64,000 nucleotides of DNA. Origin: Pycnopodia helianthoides. Taxonomy: Eukaryota > Echinodermata > Asteroidea > Forcipulatida > Asteriidae. This document shows positions 40,697-53,599 of the stretch, one piece after another; within the stretch, counting starts at the first letter, position 1; each line of letters begins with the position of its first letter. The notes under the pieces are model-generated. The model did no database searches and was not told the DNA's origin. It saw nothing but the letters and a program-made list of their open reading frames with translations. Location of the stretch: NCBI GenBank assembly GCA_032158295.1, contig CM063248.1:19431273-19495272 (forward strand), in the 5' to 3' direction. Both the position numbers and the translations under genes were made by a program.

Positions 40697-43000
40697 AACT
40701 GTGCTTACTCTTTTGGAGCCTGCATGCTTCCAGTGTATAAGGGATCATTGGTGCGTTGCTCGGTTTTTAGGGTTGTTGGTTTTTTTGTTTTTTTAAATAG
40801 ATTCTACAAACGTTGGTGAACAAATCTACTTATTAATTGTTACCCGTGGTGTTACACGGGGTGTTCTAAACATTTCTTAATTGAGTTTAGAGTTATAATT
40901 AATCAATATATTTTGTGAACATATACATTTTTGACAGTTGGTATATATCGCAATTAACTGTAGCCAAATCAACCACTGTTTGTCAAGACTTATCTTGAGT
41001 CTTGAATTTTTTTACATGAGACAAAAAATGGGCCCAATACTAGGTGAAAATTAGCAAGACAGCCTCAAAAAACTGGAATGATGTTTTTTTGTATCAGCTT
41101 CTTCATATCTATAGAGTCAGCACTTAGAAAGTTACACATATGTAGCTCCAGAAAAACAGTCTAGCCAATTCGTCATGTCAGTGCAGAAACGTTGTATCTC
41201 CAGATATAGCACTTACGCTTCATTCGAGTTTGGCAAAATGCTGTATCTCGTTTAGAATAACCAGGATGTACATGTACACACAAAACAAGTACACGCCGAG
41301 ATACATTATTTTTTGCACGGAGCATTTTTGTGCGAGTTGCGACGCTTTTGCAAAATTGAGGACATGGTTTTTGCACTGACACGACGGATTATCCTGTAAA
41401 CATTCTTCCGTCAGTAAATTTGTTAAGTCTGCCCAATGATGTACGCCTTGGTCCAACATGAAAATCAGTTTCTTGTTTGTGGTTTTTTTCCTTCATGGAT
41501 CAGTACTGAACCTGGTTTCCTGAAGTTAACCTGCCAATATGAAACATAACGAAACAACAGAAAAATGCATAATCTGCAATTTGTTATTGTTATTTGTTAT
41601 TTTTTAACCACAAGCTGAAACAGGAACATTCGGTTCTCTGCTGTACATGACAATAGACCATTGCTGCCACCATCTTGGTGTACTTCATTGTGTCCAGTAC
41701 CAGTAATGAACACTAATATTCATTCTACAGAAAGGAACCAGACTACTTCTCCTTCCAGCCTCAGTTTGGTTACATGGATTTAGATGGGACAAAATCAAGA
41801 TGGCCACATCATGATAAACGATCTATAAGCACCAACGTCATGCGCCTTTTTGCCAGTGGCGTAGCAAGGGCATTTTTCATTGGGAGGTTGTCAGGCAGCG
41901 AAATTGCTGACTTGCCAACTGCCACTAATATTCTCGTCTACTTCAAAGAAGAAACTTACAGGCCCAACTTGTAACCATGCTTTATTCAATAATTTCAAAC
42001 CAACCACAGCAACATTTGCAAATTAGTTTTTTTAAGGAAAATTACAGTCCTTAACAGTCTGAAACGAACCCCAAAACAAACAAAAATAGAGTTCAATTCT
42101 TATTTTGTTTTTTCTCGAAAAAGCAGTCTGGCTCCTTTCTGTACAATGAATAGTAACGTTCATTACTGTTATTGGACACAAGGAACTACACCAAGGATAC
42201 CATGGACGTGAATGAGCTCGAACATATGAAGATTCTGATATTTCATTTTCATGCATTGGGCAGGGATCATTGGAACTATTTTTACCAAAGGTGTCGGTAA
42301 CCGTAAGTTGTACATTCTAACCAGAATTAAGTTGGATGATAAAAAATATGCAGACTATTACAAGTAGCCTATACAAGTGGTCAAGTTATATATTGTAAAA
42401 CGCACACATTTCTCGGGCACTCACTGCAAAAGCAGGATACCAGATGTGCACAGGAGATACGACATGGAGCTCTTCCTTGTGTACACGTTTCATTCAGGGA
42501 GAAAATAAAAATTGATCAAATTTGGTGACATTTCCACCCATACAAAATGGTGGCCGGCAGTTATAGAAGAAATGTAAAGGTCTTTACATGTGTGCACAGC
42601 TACAATCATGAGTACGCATTTTGTTACAAAGACACCAAATGAACGACACATAAATACTGAGTAACTCTTTGCAGATCTTGTATTCGATAAACTCAAGTAC
42701 TTACTAATATTCATTCACACAGCGCTGGTTAATTTATTTACAAACAACATTGAAATAACTGTTACATCACTGGTTTTCAAACTGTTGTTCATAACATGGA
42801 CACAAACACAAATGTGTAATCATGATTGGGGCTGTGCATTGGGGCTGTGCACATGTGCACAAGAAAAAACTTTGTACTAACCAATGCAATAAGGCTGACC
42901 TGTAAGTCTGCGCAACCAAATCCTCTTCCACTAGAAGCAGAGCTGTGCGATCGTGTCCAGGGACCCAAATTGTGAAAAAGCTCACCATCAGCTGAAAATG
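40697..43000 (+). other. KIDINS220 3' UTR (extent unknown) and downstream sequence
   Basis: AT-rich, no convincing gene. The UTR must begin here, but I cannot place the cleavage site. A MITE with GTCAGTGCA ends lies at 41177-41393. A segment at 41730-41790 (AGAAAGGAACCAGACTACTT, CAGCCTCAGTTTGGTTACAT) is related to 19875-19930, so it is a repeat rather than an exon. Confidence 0.5.
41177..41393. repeat. MITE with GTCAGTGCA ends
   Basis: Starts GTCAGTGCAGAAACGTTGTA and ends GGTTTTTGCACTGAC. The interior contains GCTGTATCTCGTTTAG and GAGATACATTATTTTTTGC. Related to 29393-29597. Confidence 0.65.
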
Positions 43001-43130
43001 TTCCGTAGCCATGTTGACAAATTCTTATGCGGAACCAGTCTCAAGGAATTACCTGTTGCATATATGTTTTCGGTTGTTTGCCTGTTTTTCTAAGCCCAGC
43101 TTTCACTGTTCTTAGCAGCTTTGCAAAACT

Positions 43131-43528
43131 GGGGCCAGTTTCATAACAGGTTGCTTTAGCACAAACTTGAAAACAATGCTTAGCAGAGACAGGTTACCAA
43201 CCAATAAAACATGTAGTGAATCTTATTTTTTCACTGGTTCCCTCTTCACTTTTGCTAAGCAGATTACTCTAATAAGCAAAGTTTTCTGATTACGACTGCT
43301 CAATGATAATTGGTTAAGGTTATTACAAGGCCCAAATTTCATGGAGCTGCTTAAGTACACACAAATTTGCTAAGCACAACAGAATTATGCTTAATACCAG
43401 AATGAGGTCACTAGCCAAAAGACCATGTCGCGTGTACCGTTTGGTTGCCTGGTATTCTGCTCACTGTTGCTTAGCAGAACGTTTATAAGCAATATTTTCT
43501 GCTGAAGCAGCTCTATGAAATTGGGCCC
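43131..43528. repeat. Two foldback MITEs of family 1 in tandem
   Basis: A partial copy at 43131-43310 (GGGGCCAGTTTCATAACAGG, CTTAGCAGAGACAGGTTACC) precedes a full copy at 43329-43528 (GGCCCAAATTTCATGGAGCT to AGCTCTATGAAATTGGGCCC). Confidence 0.7.
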
Positions 43529-45272
43529 AGGTCTTGTACCAATGATGGAATTGTGGGAAGCCTGCCCCCCTAGCTTTATGACATTTTACTCCATCTAGAG
43601 TTGAATTACTAGTTTTCATAATGAGGAGTGCAATCCATTTAAACATTTTATGCCAAAGATAGGTCTGTTTGTTACTGCTGAGGCTGGCGTTCATATTTTG
43701 TCATCATGAACTTGACAACAACAAAGTATACAATATATATATATTATATATACATGTACTCTATAATTTTTAACTGTAAATTGTGCAAATTGTATATTGA
43801 CTACAGTCAGAGGTGTCTGGTTCTGCAAATAATTCTGTTATTGACATTTCTTCTCAACTAATATTGGTCATCTTACCAAAACACCAGGGTATTTACACCT
43901 AAATAAGCAATCATAAAAAAGAACAAAGTGAGGGTTTTTTCACTAAATTTTTTGTTTTGTGGGCATATTTGTAATCCCATGCATTTTACATAAACTAATT
44001 ATTTTAGGTGACTTTTTATTAATGGAAGAACAACTTTGAACTGTAGAAGGGTTTGTTTTTTTCCCGATGGTTAAACTGGAATTGTTTTCCCGTTTTTGCT
44101 TCTCTCGACGCTGAAACGGGACTTCTCTTTTACTGAAACATATTTGAGTATTTCGGACACGTTGGATTGTGAATAATTAACATGAAATATTTGCATATTG
44201 ATCACTTGCCCACCTATCAGATTTGTCCTTACCCAATTTACATAAAATGATGAACCTGTGTGCAATCTGTTGCTACAAAACAATTTCTTTCCCTATTTTT
44301 TAGTTTGCCCAAATCAAGATCAAGTGGTTGGCAGAAGGGTGTCATGAAAGTGTGCCCGGGAAAAAAGGCCCAAAGCGACTGATGTGAAATGAGTCATTAA
44401 GTTTGATTGGTCCAAGGAAATTTATTCAACAGCATAGAAAACTTTAAGGTAAGAGTATGAATTGAAAAACAGGACTGGAGTGCAAGTCTAGGACCGTGCA
44501 TAGTATACAAATACGTAATTGTTAAAACGGTAGCCATTTTAGTGCGTACAGCCCTATGCTACAGCGAATGTTGTATATTTAGCGTGCCTGGCAGAAGGTT
44601 GCAAAGCCTTATATCTTTGTGCCGGGCACTCAACGAAATGCTGCTTTTTCAGGAACGTTTGGTATTCGATTTGTGTTTTGTGTTTTTTTTTTATATATGG
44701 ATTCAGTATCAAAAATGAAGCCAAAAACCAACCCTAACTCTAAGCCTAACCCTAAATGTAAGCCTAACTCTCAGCCTAAGCCGCACCTAACCTTTACAGC
44801 CACTGTAAGAGAGCTTAGGGCAATTTTTTATTGAGTAAACTTGTCCGGTTATGTTTTTTTTGACATCTCTATCTCTTTTTAAAACATATTATTTATTCAG
44901 TATTGGTTTCTAGTATTAATTTATGAAAAAAGGTTGATTTCTTTTAGAAATGTTGAAATGAGGTTTAGAATAATTGTTAACACAAACTACATTCTGATGT
45001 TGTTTTTACATAATTTTTATTTATTATAAGTTGAGACATACTATGTTGATTTTTTAATTTACAGGTTTGTTGCAATCTATCTGGAGGAAGTAAATATAAA
45101 GAGTATTATTTTGTACTATTTGTAAAAAATCATTATCCAAAAAAAAGTGCAAAACACTGATGGTTTTGGTATAAGTAAATCATGTGTTTTACAAATCCTC
45201 TATTGTTTTAAACATAAAACCCGTAAAAATAGAACACAGTTTGTTATTAAGGGGGGTATTGTTGACACTTAA
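43529..45272. other. Gene-free AT-rich sequence
   Basis: No gene recognised. It contains a short AT repeat near 43735-43752 and a stretch of CCTAAC/CCCTAA-like units at 44731-44790. Confidence 0.5.
44731..44790 (+). repeat. Short telomere-like degenerate repeat
   Basis: Units such as AACCCTAACTCTAAGCCTAA and CCCTAAATGTAAGCCTAACT recur for about 60 bp, resembling interstitial CCCTAA telomere repeats with substitutions. Confidence 0.5.
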
Positions 45273-45493
45273 CCCTCCTACTGTCAGTGACTCTTGGCAA
45301 CATTTTCCAGTGAGTTGACCAACCATTTGAAACCATTCGACTGCCAAGGTTGTGTACGGTGGCACAACTGTGCACAGAACTAACTGTGTACTGTGTACAT
45401 GCATTCCCTCATGGTATCATATTTCAGGCTGGCATAGTTTATTTATCATTCAAAATCACTTGAATTGTATTGAATGGTCAGACAGCAAGAGGG
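45273..45493. mobile_element. piggyBac-type MITE, 221 bp
   Basis: TTAA duplications at 45269-45272 and 45494-45497. Ends CCCTCCTACTGTC and GACAGCAAGAGGG. CCCT ends with TTAA target sites are the signature of piggyBac elements. The copy at 56297-56519 is about 95% similar by eye. Confidence 0.88.
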
Positions 45494-45657
45494 TTAAGGA
45501 TTCCCTCTTACTTGACCAGAAAAAAAAGTGTTGTAGTTCTCGTACTCCAAGTCCATACTCGATACTCGACTGAAAAATAATCTGTACTCGATACTCAACT
45601 GAAAATGTACTCGGACTCAAATACTTTTTTCTTTCGGCTTTCCTATACTTGTGTTAA

Positions 45658-46025
45658 AGACACTGGACACCTTTGGTAATATTGTCAAAGACCAGTCTTC
45701 TCACTTGGTGTATCTCAACATATTCACAAAATAACAAACCTGTGAAAATTTGAACTCAATTGGTCGTCGAAGTTGCGAAATAATAATGGAAGAAAAAACA
45801 CCCTTGTCACACGAAGTTGTGTGCTTTCAGATGCTTGATTTCGAGACCTCACGCGTGAGGTCTCAAAATCAATTCAAATAATTACTTCTTTCTCAAAACC
45901 TATGTTACTTCAGGGGAGCCGTTTCTCACAATGTTTTATACTATCAACAGCTCTCCATTGCTCATTACCAAGTAAGTTTTTATGCTAACAATATTTTGAG
46001 TAATAACCAATAGTGTCCAGTGCCT
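45658..46025 (+). mobile_element. TTAA-flanked MITE (GACACTGGACACC family), 368 bp
   Basis: TTAA at 45654-45657 and 46026-46029. Ends AGACACTGGACACCTTTGGT and ACCAATAGTGTCCAGTGCCT. The centre holds the palindrome GAGACCTCACGCGTGAGGTC. Other copies: 53010-53405 and 62578-63070. Confidence 0.85.
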
Positions 46026-46149
46026 TTAATGCAAAGAATTGAGGAATAAAGCTCTTGAAACAGCCAAATACTATGTTTTCATGTTTATTTATCATAACAT
46101 GCACACATGGTTATCATTTTGCAGAATTTATTTTATAGATTACTCGAAC

Positions 46150-47040
46150 TAGGTTTCAGTACTTGGGACTCGGCTGTTGGAATCAGTACTCAGATATGAG
46201 ATGGTCCCGAAGTACTCGTACTGGAGTGCTGCTCTGCCATCTTAGTACTCAGCAGTACTACTCGTACTCGGTTTCAGAGATCCAAGTACTTGGGACTTAG
46301 CTGTTGGAATCGGTACTCAGATATTAGATGGTCCCGATGTACTCGTACTGGCGTGCTACTCTGCCATCTTAGTAATCAGCAGTACTACTCGTACTCGGTT
46401 TCAGAGATCCAAGTACTTGGGACTCGGCTGTTGGAATCGGTACTCGGATATTAGATGGCCCCGAAGTACTCGTACTGGAGTGCTACTCTGCCATCTTAGT
46501 ACTCAGCAGTACTACTCGTACTCGGTTTCAGAGATCCAAGTACTTGGGACTCGGCTGTTGGAATCGGTACTCGATATTAGATGGCCCCGATGTACTCGTA
46601 CTGGAGTGCTACTCTGCCATCTTAGTACTCAGCAGTACTACTCGTACTCGGTTTCAGAAATCCAAGTACTTGGGACTCGGCTGTTGGAATCGATACTCGG
46701 GTATTAGATGGCCCCGAAGTACTCGTACTGGAGTGCTACTCTGCCATCTTAGTACTCATCCAGCAGTACTACTCATACTCGGTTTCAGAGATCCAAGTAC
46801 TTGGGACTCGGCTGTTGGAATCGGTACTCGGATATTAGATGGCCCCGAAGTACTCGTACTGGCGTGCTACTCTGCCATCTTAGTACTCAGCAGTACTACT
46901 CGTACTCGGTTTCAGAGATCCAAGTACTTGGGACTCGGTTTTTGGAATCGGTACTCGGATATTGGATGGCCCCGAAGTACTCGTACTGGCGTGCTACTCT
47001 GCCACCCTAGTATTCAGAAGTACTTGATACTCGACTGGAA
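46150..47040 (+). repeat. 127-bp tandem array, seven copies
   Basis: Unit starts at 46157, 46284, 46411, 46538, 46664, 46795 and 46922, marked by AAGTACTTGGGACTCGGCTG. Each unit includes GTACTCGTACTGG and ACTCTGCCATCTTAGTACTC. Spacing is 127 bp except for 126 and 131 in two units. Because 127 is not a multiple of three, the repeat opens overlapping frames in turn (46417-46707, 46544-47149). The shared phrase CWNRYSDIRWPRSTRTGVLL arises from the repeat and is not evidence of a gene. Confidence 0.93.
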
Positions 47041-50000
47041 AGTGCTTGACTACAACACTGTACAAAAAAATTACGTATTTTCTCTTGAAATGATCAGTCT
47101 GTTTAGAAGCGAGGCAAGAGTTTTTAATTCTAGGTCAAGTTACTATTGAAAGTACCAACGGTAGTATATTTTATTGAAAACTTCTGTTGGTAATTTGTGG
47201 AATGCAAATCACTACAGATGCAAACCTGTACAACTTTGGATCAAAAGTGTGGCTGCCAGCCGGGAGTGTATTCCAATCACTTTTTTCATGTTTTGTATTT
47301 TCAGTCCTGTTTGTGGACACTTTTTTTCTGAACTATTCATAAATCTAGATTTACAATTGTACGATTTGAGAAGCTATAATGAATTCACAAAGTTGAAATT
47401 CACCACAATTCTGTCTTTGAATTTTTTACGAGATCAAAAATTGGTTGTATGCAGCATTATTTGCCAATACATTTCTACCTTATTCAGATTCGAATCTTTC
47501 TTTTGTTTAGAGCAAAATGTATGCAAAATGAAAAGGTAAAACCTGAAATACGTTTGTGTGCATTGTTTTGTTTCGTATTTTGGTACCCACTAAAAAAGAG
47601 GGGATATAAAAATGTAACTGAGATAGAACACACGATCAAGTTGTAGGACAGTTTTGTAATTTACAGCGGCAGTTCAGAACTTGTAAACAATAAGCCAGAG
47701 CTTTTGATTGGTTGCTCAGAGTCCTTTCACTGTAGATGTAATACAATAAGCCAATCAAAAGCTGTTTGACATGTTGATGGGTTATGTGGTGTCCAGGAAC
47801 GTGTACGTGTATATTAGTTATTATTGTTTGGCTGCGTATAATGTTGTTAAAGTTTGGAGAATGTTTGGGGTTTTTTTCTCAGAATTATCGACGGGAGATT
47901 TTAGTTTAATTAGAAAGATTCTGCTGTAATTGTACTGGCAGTGCTGGAAATTGTCAAAATGGTTTAATGGATCTTTAAGATACTGCCTCATTTTTATTGG
48001 TCAAGGGAAGATACAACATTGGTTGCCATGACGAAGTACGGCTAAGTCAAACATTCTTGACAAATTAATTGCCAAATATTTGCAGGAAACCATTTAAATT
48101 TATAATTACACCTCTTGGCCTTTTTTGGCTGGTATACTGTGGCTGCTCAAACATATTGAATGAAAATGTGTGAACAGCCGTACAAAATCAAAGTCGGACA
48201 CTTCAAAGAAATTTCTGAGATTTTTATGGAAATATTATTTGCTATGATCATTGATATGATCATCAGCTCGAATCTGAGGGGTAAAAATGCGCATCATGAG
48301 TTACATACACTAAAAAATGTAATGTGGGAATATATCAATATTATGACCACTTACATTGTTTGAGAAATTGAAAACACATAGTATAGTTAAATCTTCATAG
48401 GTCATATCTTATTGATATGTTTGTTGAAAGTTGTGGAATCGGGGTGGGTGTAACACTCCTTAAAAACCGATGTTGTAGCTTTCCCTTCTCACTCAAGTTT
48501 CTAAGTTATATAAGTGTGCATTATAAAGTGCAACCGAGACAACAATGTTTAGCAATATTTGTTTGAACTGAATACAACAATAAAAACAAACAACCTGAAT
48601 TTGTATTTAACCCAAGGAACTTGCCTACTTCAAGTCTTTATTTTGGATGAGTTTATTAAAACCCTGGAACAAGTCACTATTGAGACAGCTGTCACCGACC
48701 AATGGGTTTTTAATCTGCCAACCCCTGGAAACAAAAACCACTGGACCTACATGTACAATTTCAGTTTATCCTGTAATCGGGCATCTGTCAACACCTCAAA
48801 GTGGAATTGCAAACATTGCCGCCCAATTTAGCCTGGGGTCGGGGGAAAAACAGCTAGTTAGTCCATCAGCGCGTGTCTTGGGGATTGCTGTCCCTATACA
48901 GTATTTAATGGTTTAAAAGAGTTTTAAATATTTTCTTTCAAAAATTAAATAAATACTATCGACATCACCTCAGGATACTTCTAGCATCCATAAAAGTTAG
49001 AAAAAGCATAAAGAAAGTAATTTTTCCAAATTCTGAACTCAATTATGATATGCAAGAACCTCATAGGGACTGCAATCACTAAGCACCGAGTCCATGTGCG
49101 CAAAATATAGGGGGCGCTTTCCAGGGTTAAAGGGAAGTCCAGTTTTGTACGACCCGTGACTTGGACTCGGGACTTGAGTCCAACTCGTGTCACATTTTTG
49201 TATTACTCGGACTCGGACTCGGACTCAAGTCACCATGGCAAGAGTATCAGACTAGGAGTCAGACTCAACCACTGGACTCGGACTCAAATTCTGACTCGAT
49301 GTTTGTGACTCTTGACTCAACGGGAAATTGTTAACTATTTAAACAAACTAATTTTTTTGCATTACAGTGAAATTTGTGAGTAGTGAAATTTCACCTTTGG
49401 GATTGCTTACTAATGTTCAATGAGTTGTGAGCTGCAGGATTAAGCTTTCGACCAGCTAGTTGTCGTTAAGGGACTTGAAAACAAAAAAAGAGAGGTACAA
49501 CTAAAACATTATTGTTTTGCTATGCGCTGTTAATTTTTGAAAGTGTTTTTAATTCACAATGAACGAGAAGAAAGACGAAAATTGAACCCTTGGTGTATAT
49601 CTTTATGTTTTGTTTAGTTTTTGACAAATATATTTTAAAACTGTTCACTCCAACTAGTACTTGACCTTACAGTGACTTGTGACCCAAACGACTCCAGACT
49701 TGGACTTGACACCGAGTCCTTGGACTCGAATACAAAGATTGAGGAATAAAGTCTAGGACTGGCTAAGTCCCCTAGCGCGCCGTATCGATGCCTCTCGTCC
49801 ATGCTCTCATCACTAACCCCCAGTAGGGATGTACTGAAAAACAACGCTGATTGGCTCCCAACAGTGACTACTTTGCGTGCACGCTTGTCAAAAACTTTAG
49901 AGTGCTTGCATAACGCTTAGTACGCGCGTAAAAAATGCAAGTGTTTTGACGCGATTTTCATTTCAAATGAATTGTGTTTTTACACGGTCCTCCTAAACTG

Positions 50001-50320
50001 CATACTAGTTGAGCATATCACAAGATCAAAGAGGAATGAGAGGGGACCAGTTGCTATCTGACTTTATGCTTCTTTTGCAGGCTACCATACTTAAGCGGGA
50101 GCATAGTGTGGATCGTCCACAGGACTAGTTAAAATGGGGCCAGAGTTCTGGCACATTTTATTGAACCAGATCCAGGGGTTTTGAGCAAGCAAGGCATGGT
50201 GGGGGAAAATGGCACGGCGAGATTGAAGACCCCTGGGAATGAGGTGGTAAGACGACCTATTTGTTAGAATCTTGAACTGTTCAAATAAAAATCACACTTG
50301 GTGTATGGTTGTGAGTCCAG
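47041..50320. other. Gene-free sequence with GACTCGGACTC-rich patches
   Basis: No gene recognised. Around 49140-49330 and 49665-49735 the sequence is built from short GGACTCG/GACTTGAG motifs, similar in style to 45535-45630. The open frames at 47174-47646 and 48559-48916 have no recognisable domain. Confidence 0.5.
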
Positions 50321-50745
50321 GGGCCCAATTTCATAAAGCCTGTAAGCACAAGAACTCGCTAAGTACAGGACAAATCTTGCTTAGCCGAGACAGGTTACCA
50401 GCCGAAATTTCATAAAGTTTACACTGTTACGACTGGTGCCCCACTTATTTTGTGCTTAGAAATGTTTAGCAAAGAAATTTGCTAAGCAGTATTTCCTGCT
50501 TAACAGCTTTAAAAAATTGGGCCCTGGACAATAACAACAGCGATGGAGAAGAGAGATCAGATCCCCATTTCATGAAGCTGTTAAGCAGAAAATACTGCTT
50601 AGGAAATTTCCTTGCTATAAGCAAAAAATTTGTGGGGCACCAGTCATAACAATTTAAACTTTACAGAATTTTAGCTGGTTACCTGTTTCTGCCAAGCAAA
50701 ATTTGTCTCTGCTTGGCATGGAATTTATGTAATTTTTCATCATGT
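50321..50745. repeat. Two family-1 foldback MITEs
   Basis: The first copy (50321-50524) has ends GGGCCCAATTTCATAAAGCC and AGCTTTAAAAAATTGGGCCC. A second, partial copy (about 50562-50735) follows in inverted style (CATGAAGCTGTTAAGCAGAA, GGTTACCTGTTTCTGCCAAG). Confidence 0.7.
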
Positions 50746-51790
50746 AAGTTAATAAAGCAACAAAAGGGAGCACCTACTGGGTACTCATGTAAGAAATTTT
50801 ATTTTTATTTACAAACTACGAGGGCGCTGCAGATGCAGCTCAGAACCAGCCTTTGGTCATATTAAGGATGAGAGCATGCACAGAGGATCTCTGGTAACAA
50901 TCCAGAAAGACTGCAATACACCATGTACACCAAAATGGCGGACACTGCAGGTAAGTACTCCAAAAACCTTCACCATGAAGAAGACAGTTCATAGTGCTCA
51001 TTTTCAACACTTTTACTGCACTGTATGACCTTCATCCATGGTGTTCCGCTGCACATGATGTTCCCTACCAGCAATTCATAGATAATGATAGTTGATAATG
51101 GTTGTAAGAAGTACATAAGTTTACATGTATTTCAATTTATTTTAGAAGTACATACATAAACCCATCGCACAACGCGCAGCGCGCATACACGCGCGTCTCC
51201 TGTCCACCATTTTGGGTGTCAAAACATGCACAAAAGGATGGTACACGTGTTAATGCACCAATGCGCGTGTAAACACGTGTACCATCCTTTTGTGCATGTT
51301 TTGACACCATAAATGGCAAACAGGAAACGTGCGTGCAATTGCACTGCGCGTTGTGCAATGGGTCTATAGACAGTATAGGTATAGGCCTTGTAGATTGTAC
51401 CACATCAGGGCTGCGTTCCACTTGCGCAGACAGATCGCAACCGTTTGCGCAAACGTTTGTGATTGTTGGAACGATTGGTTGAAGATGGCGACTTGGTTTT
51501 TGTACATCACGACACCAGCTAATTAAGTTGTTATTTCAACTTCACCTGACTACACTACCGACCACTGAAAACACATTATAATTATTTTCGTGACAAGAAT
51601 ATAATATCGTCTGCTTTAGTGTTGTTGTCGGCCATTTTATAAACCACCCACCAACACCTGAGAAATACATTCGCCTATGGTTGCTAACGTTCGCCAACGT
51701 TGGCGATGCACACAACTCGTTCCAGTCGAAATTATTGGCAAACATTTGATGCACCCGAGGTAGTTTTTAAAGGCAGTGTCTTACCATCTA
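50717..51790 (+). repeat. Dispersed ~600-bp repeat, copy 1, broken by two insertions
   Basis: Segments 50717-51160, 51364-51409 and 51753-51790 together match copy 3 (57842-58430) in order, e.g. AGTACATAAGTTTACATGT and TGTACCACATCAGG. The gaps are a foldback element (51163-51362) and an unidentified insert (about 51410-51752). No coding capacity recognised. Confidence 0.75.
51163..51362. repeat. Long foldback element, 200 bp
   Basis: Left arm ACCCATCGCACAACGCGCAG, right arm complement CTGCGCGTTGTGCAATGGGT. The inner arms pair as well (TGCACAAAAGGATGGTACAC against GTGTACCATCCTTTTGTGCA). Confidence 0.85.
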
Positions 51791-51794
51791 AGAA

Positions 51795-52745
51795 ATTTTT
51801 GTTTTTTTTAACAGTGTGAGGGCAATGCAGATGTATAAAAAGGCAGCTCAGAACCAGCCTTTGGTCATATGCAAGGATGAGAGCATTACATGCAGAGAGG
51901 CCTCTGGTAACGAAAGACTGCAATACACCATGTACACCAAAATGGCAGACACTGCATGCAGGTAAGTACTCCAATCACAGTTCTCCTTTCAGAAGAACCA
52001 ATCAGAGCAGTGACTGACTCTACACTGAAACCTCTGAATCCTTATAAATAGTCCAGTATGTATTACACTCTTCAGTCTCCTGACGATGACTAGAGCAAGC
52101 TAGTTGAGACATTGAGACCAAAAAGAACTCACTCCGCGGCAGTGCAGTTATTACGAGAAGTCCCCCGACCCACAAAGCTAAAGTAGTAGTCCAGGCCGAT
52201 TTCCAACCTCCCTCCCAGGTAGTAGTTAATAGACAGGACAGTTCTTTTCAGAACTGAGAAGTCTCCCGAATTCCGAAATCTACTCCGCGGTAGTAGAATA
52301 AATAGCAAGACAAGTTCTCTAAAGAACAAAATCTACACAGCAAAGTAGATATTTATACACATGGTGTTACCGCAAACCTATATTGACACCTCACCATGCA
52401 ATGCCTCAAAAACCATATACTCCAAAAACCGTCACCATGAAGAAGACAGTTCATAGTGCTCATTTTCAACACTTTTACTGCACTGTATGACCTTCATCCA
52501 TGGTGTTCCCTACAAGCAAGACATAGATAATGATACTGGTAGTTTAACTAAGAAGTACATAAGTTTACATGTATTTAATTTAAGATGTACATGAGATAGT
52601 CTAAGTATAGGACTTATACCGCATCAGGTAATTTTTAAAGGCATTTTGGAAACTACAAGCTGCATTGCATTGCATTCAAAATAGTGACCACTTCAGCAGC
52701 AGAGGGACACAGTTTTTAACAGTGTCTTACCATCTCAGTATCCGC
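51795..52745 (+). repeat. Dispersed ~600-bp repeat, copy 2, split by an insertion
   Basis: 51795-51974 and 52421-52745 match consecutive parts of copy 3 (CATATGCAAGGATGAGAGCA; TGACCTTCATCCATGGTGTT; AGCTGCATTGCATTGCATT). The insert at about 51975-52420 ends in the GTGTTACCGCAAACC motif of the element seen at 16855 and 33682, in reverse orientation. Confidence 0.75.
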
Positions 52746-53009
52746 AAGAAGATAAATGTATTAACGATTCCTGGACAATAACAGCAGCCATTGAGAAGAG
52801 AATCAATGCAATTGAGATGAATTGTATGCGGAGACTGCTCCAAGTTTATTACTCAAGCAGCACTACTGACCAAGCTGTGCTCGAGCTAATGGAGAGCTAA
52901 TGGAGAGCTATATAGGCAAGCAAGAGATATTGGGAGGGTACCCGCAGAAGGGAAAGGCAGCGGAAAATGTGGGCAGATAACATCAAGGAATGAACAGGTC
53001 TTACCTTAA

Positions 53010-53405
53010 AGTCACTGGACACGATTGGTAATTACTCAAAATAATTGTTAGCATAAAAACTTACTTGGTAACGAGCAATGGAGAGCTATTGATAGTATAA
53101 AACATTGTGAGAAACGGCTCCCTCTGAAGTAACGTAGTTTTTGAGAAAGAAGTAATTTCTCAGTAAAATGTTTGAATTGATTTTGAGACCTCACGCGTGT
53201 GGTCTCGAAATCGAAATCAAGCATCTGAAAGCACACAACTTCGTGTGACAACATGGACACGGGTGTTTATTCTTCCATTATTATCTTGCAACTTGGACGA
53301 CCAATTGAGTCCAAATTTTCACAGGTTTGTTATTTTCATGCATATGTTGAGATACACCAAGTGAGAAGACTGGTCTTTGACAATTACCAAAGGTGTCCAG
53401 GGTCT
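53010..53405 (-). mobile_element. TTAA-flanked MITE (GACACTGGACACC family), 396 bp
   Basis: TTAA at 53006-53009 and 53406-53409. Ends AGTCACTGGACACGATTGGT and ACCAAAGGTGTCCAGGGTCT. The interior is inverted relative to 45658-46025. Confidence 0.83.
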
Positions 53406-53599
53406 TTAATTGGGCACAACTTCTTAGGGCAGCAGAATACCAAGACAAATTGGGGTTCTGTTTGACAAATGCCATCACAATGTCGTCCCTATGGACGTAA
53501 CGCAAAAGGAAGGAAGGTAACACAAACAGAAACTTAAAACCTGTGTTGTGTAAACCTGTAGCGGGATAAAAATTGTACGATCATTGTAGAGTGCCAACA

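Noticed and set aside
41774..41974. 66-codon open frame downstream of KIDINS220
   Set aside because: The segment just upstream is a dispersed repeat also present near 19875; no recognisable domain or splice context.
46417..47149. Protein-like frames of 96 and 201 codons
   Set aside because: They are produced by the 127-bp tandem repeat, whose period is not a multiple of three, so the same phrase appears in several frames.
48559..48916. Two overlapping ~90-codon frames
   Set aside because: Mutually overlapping in different frames, AT-rich, without domain, splice or homology clues.
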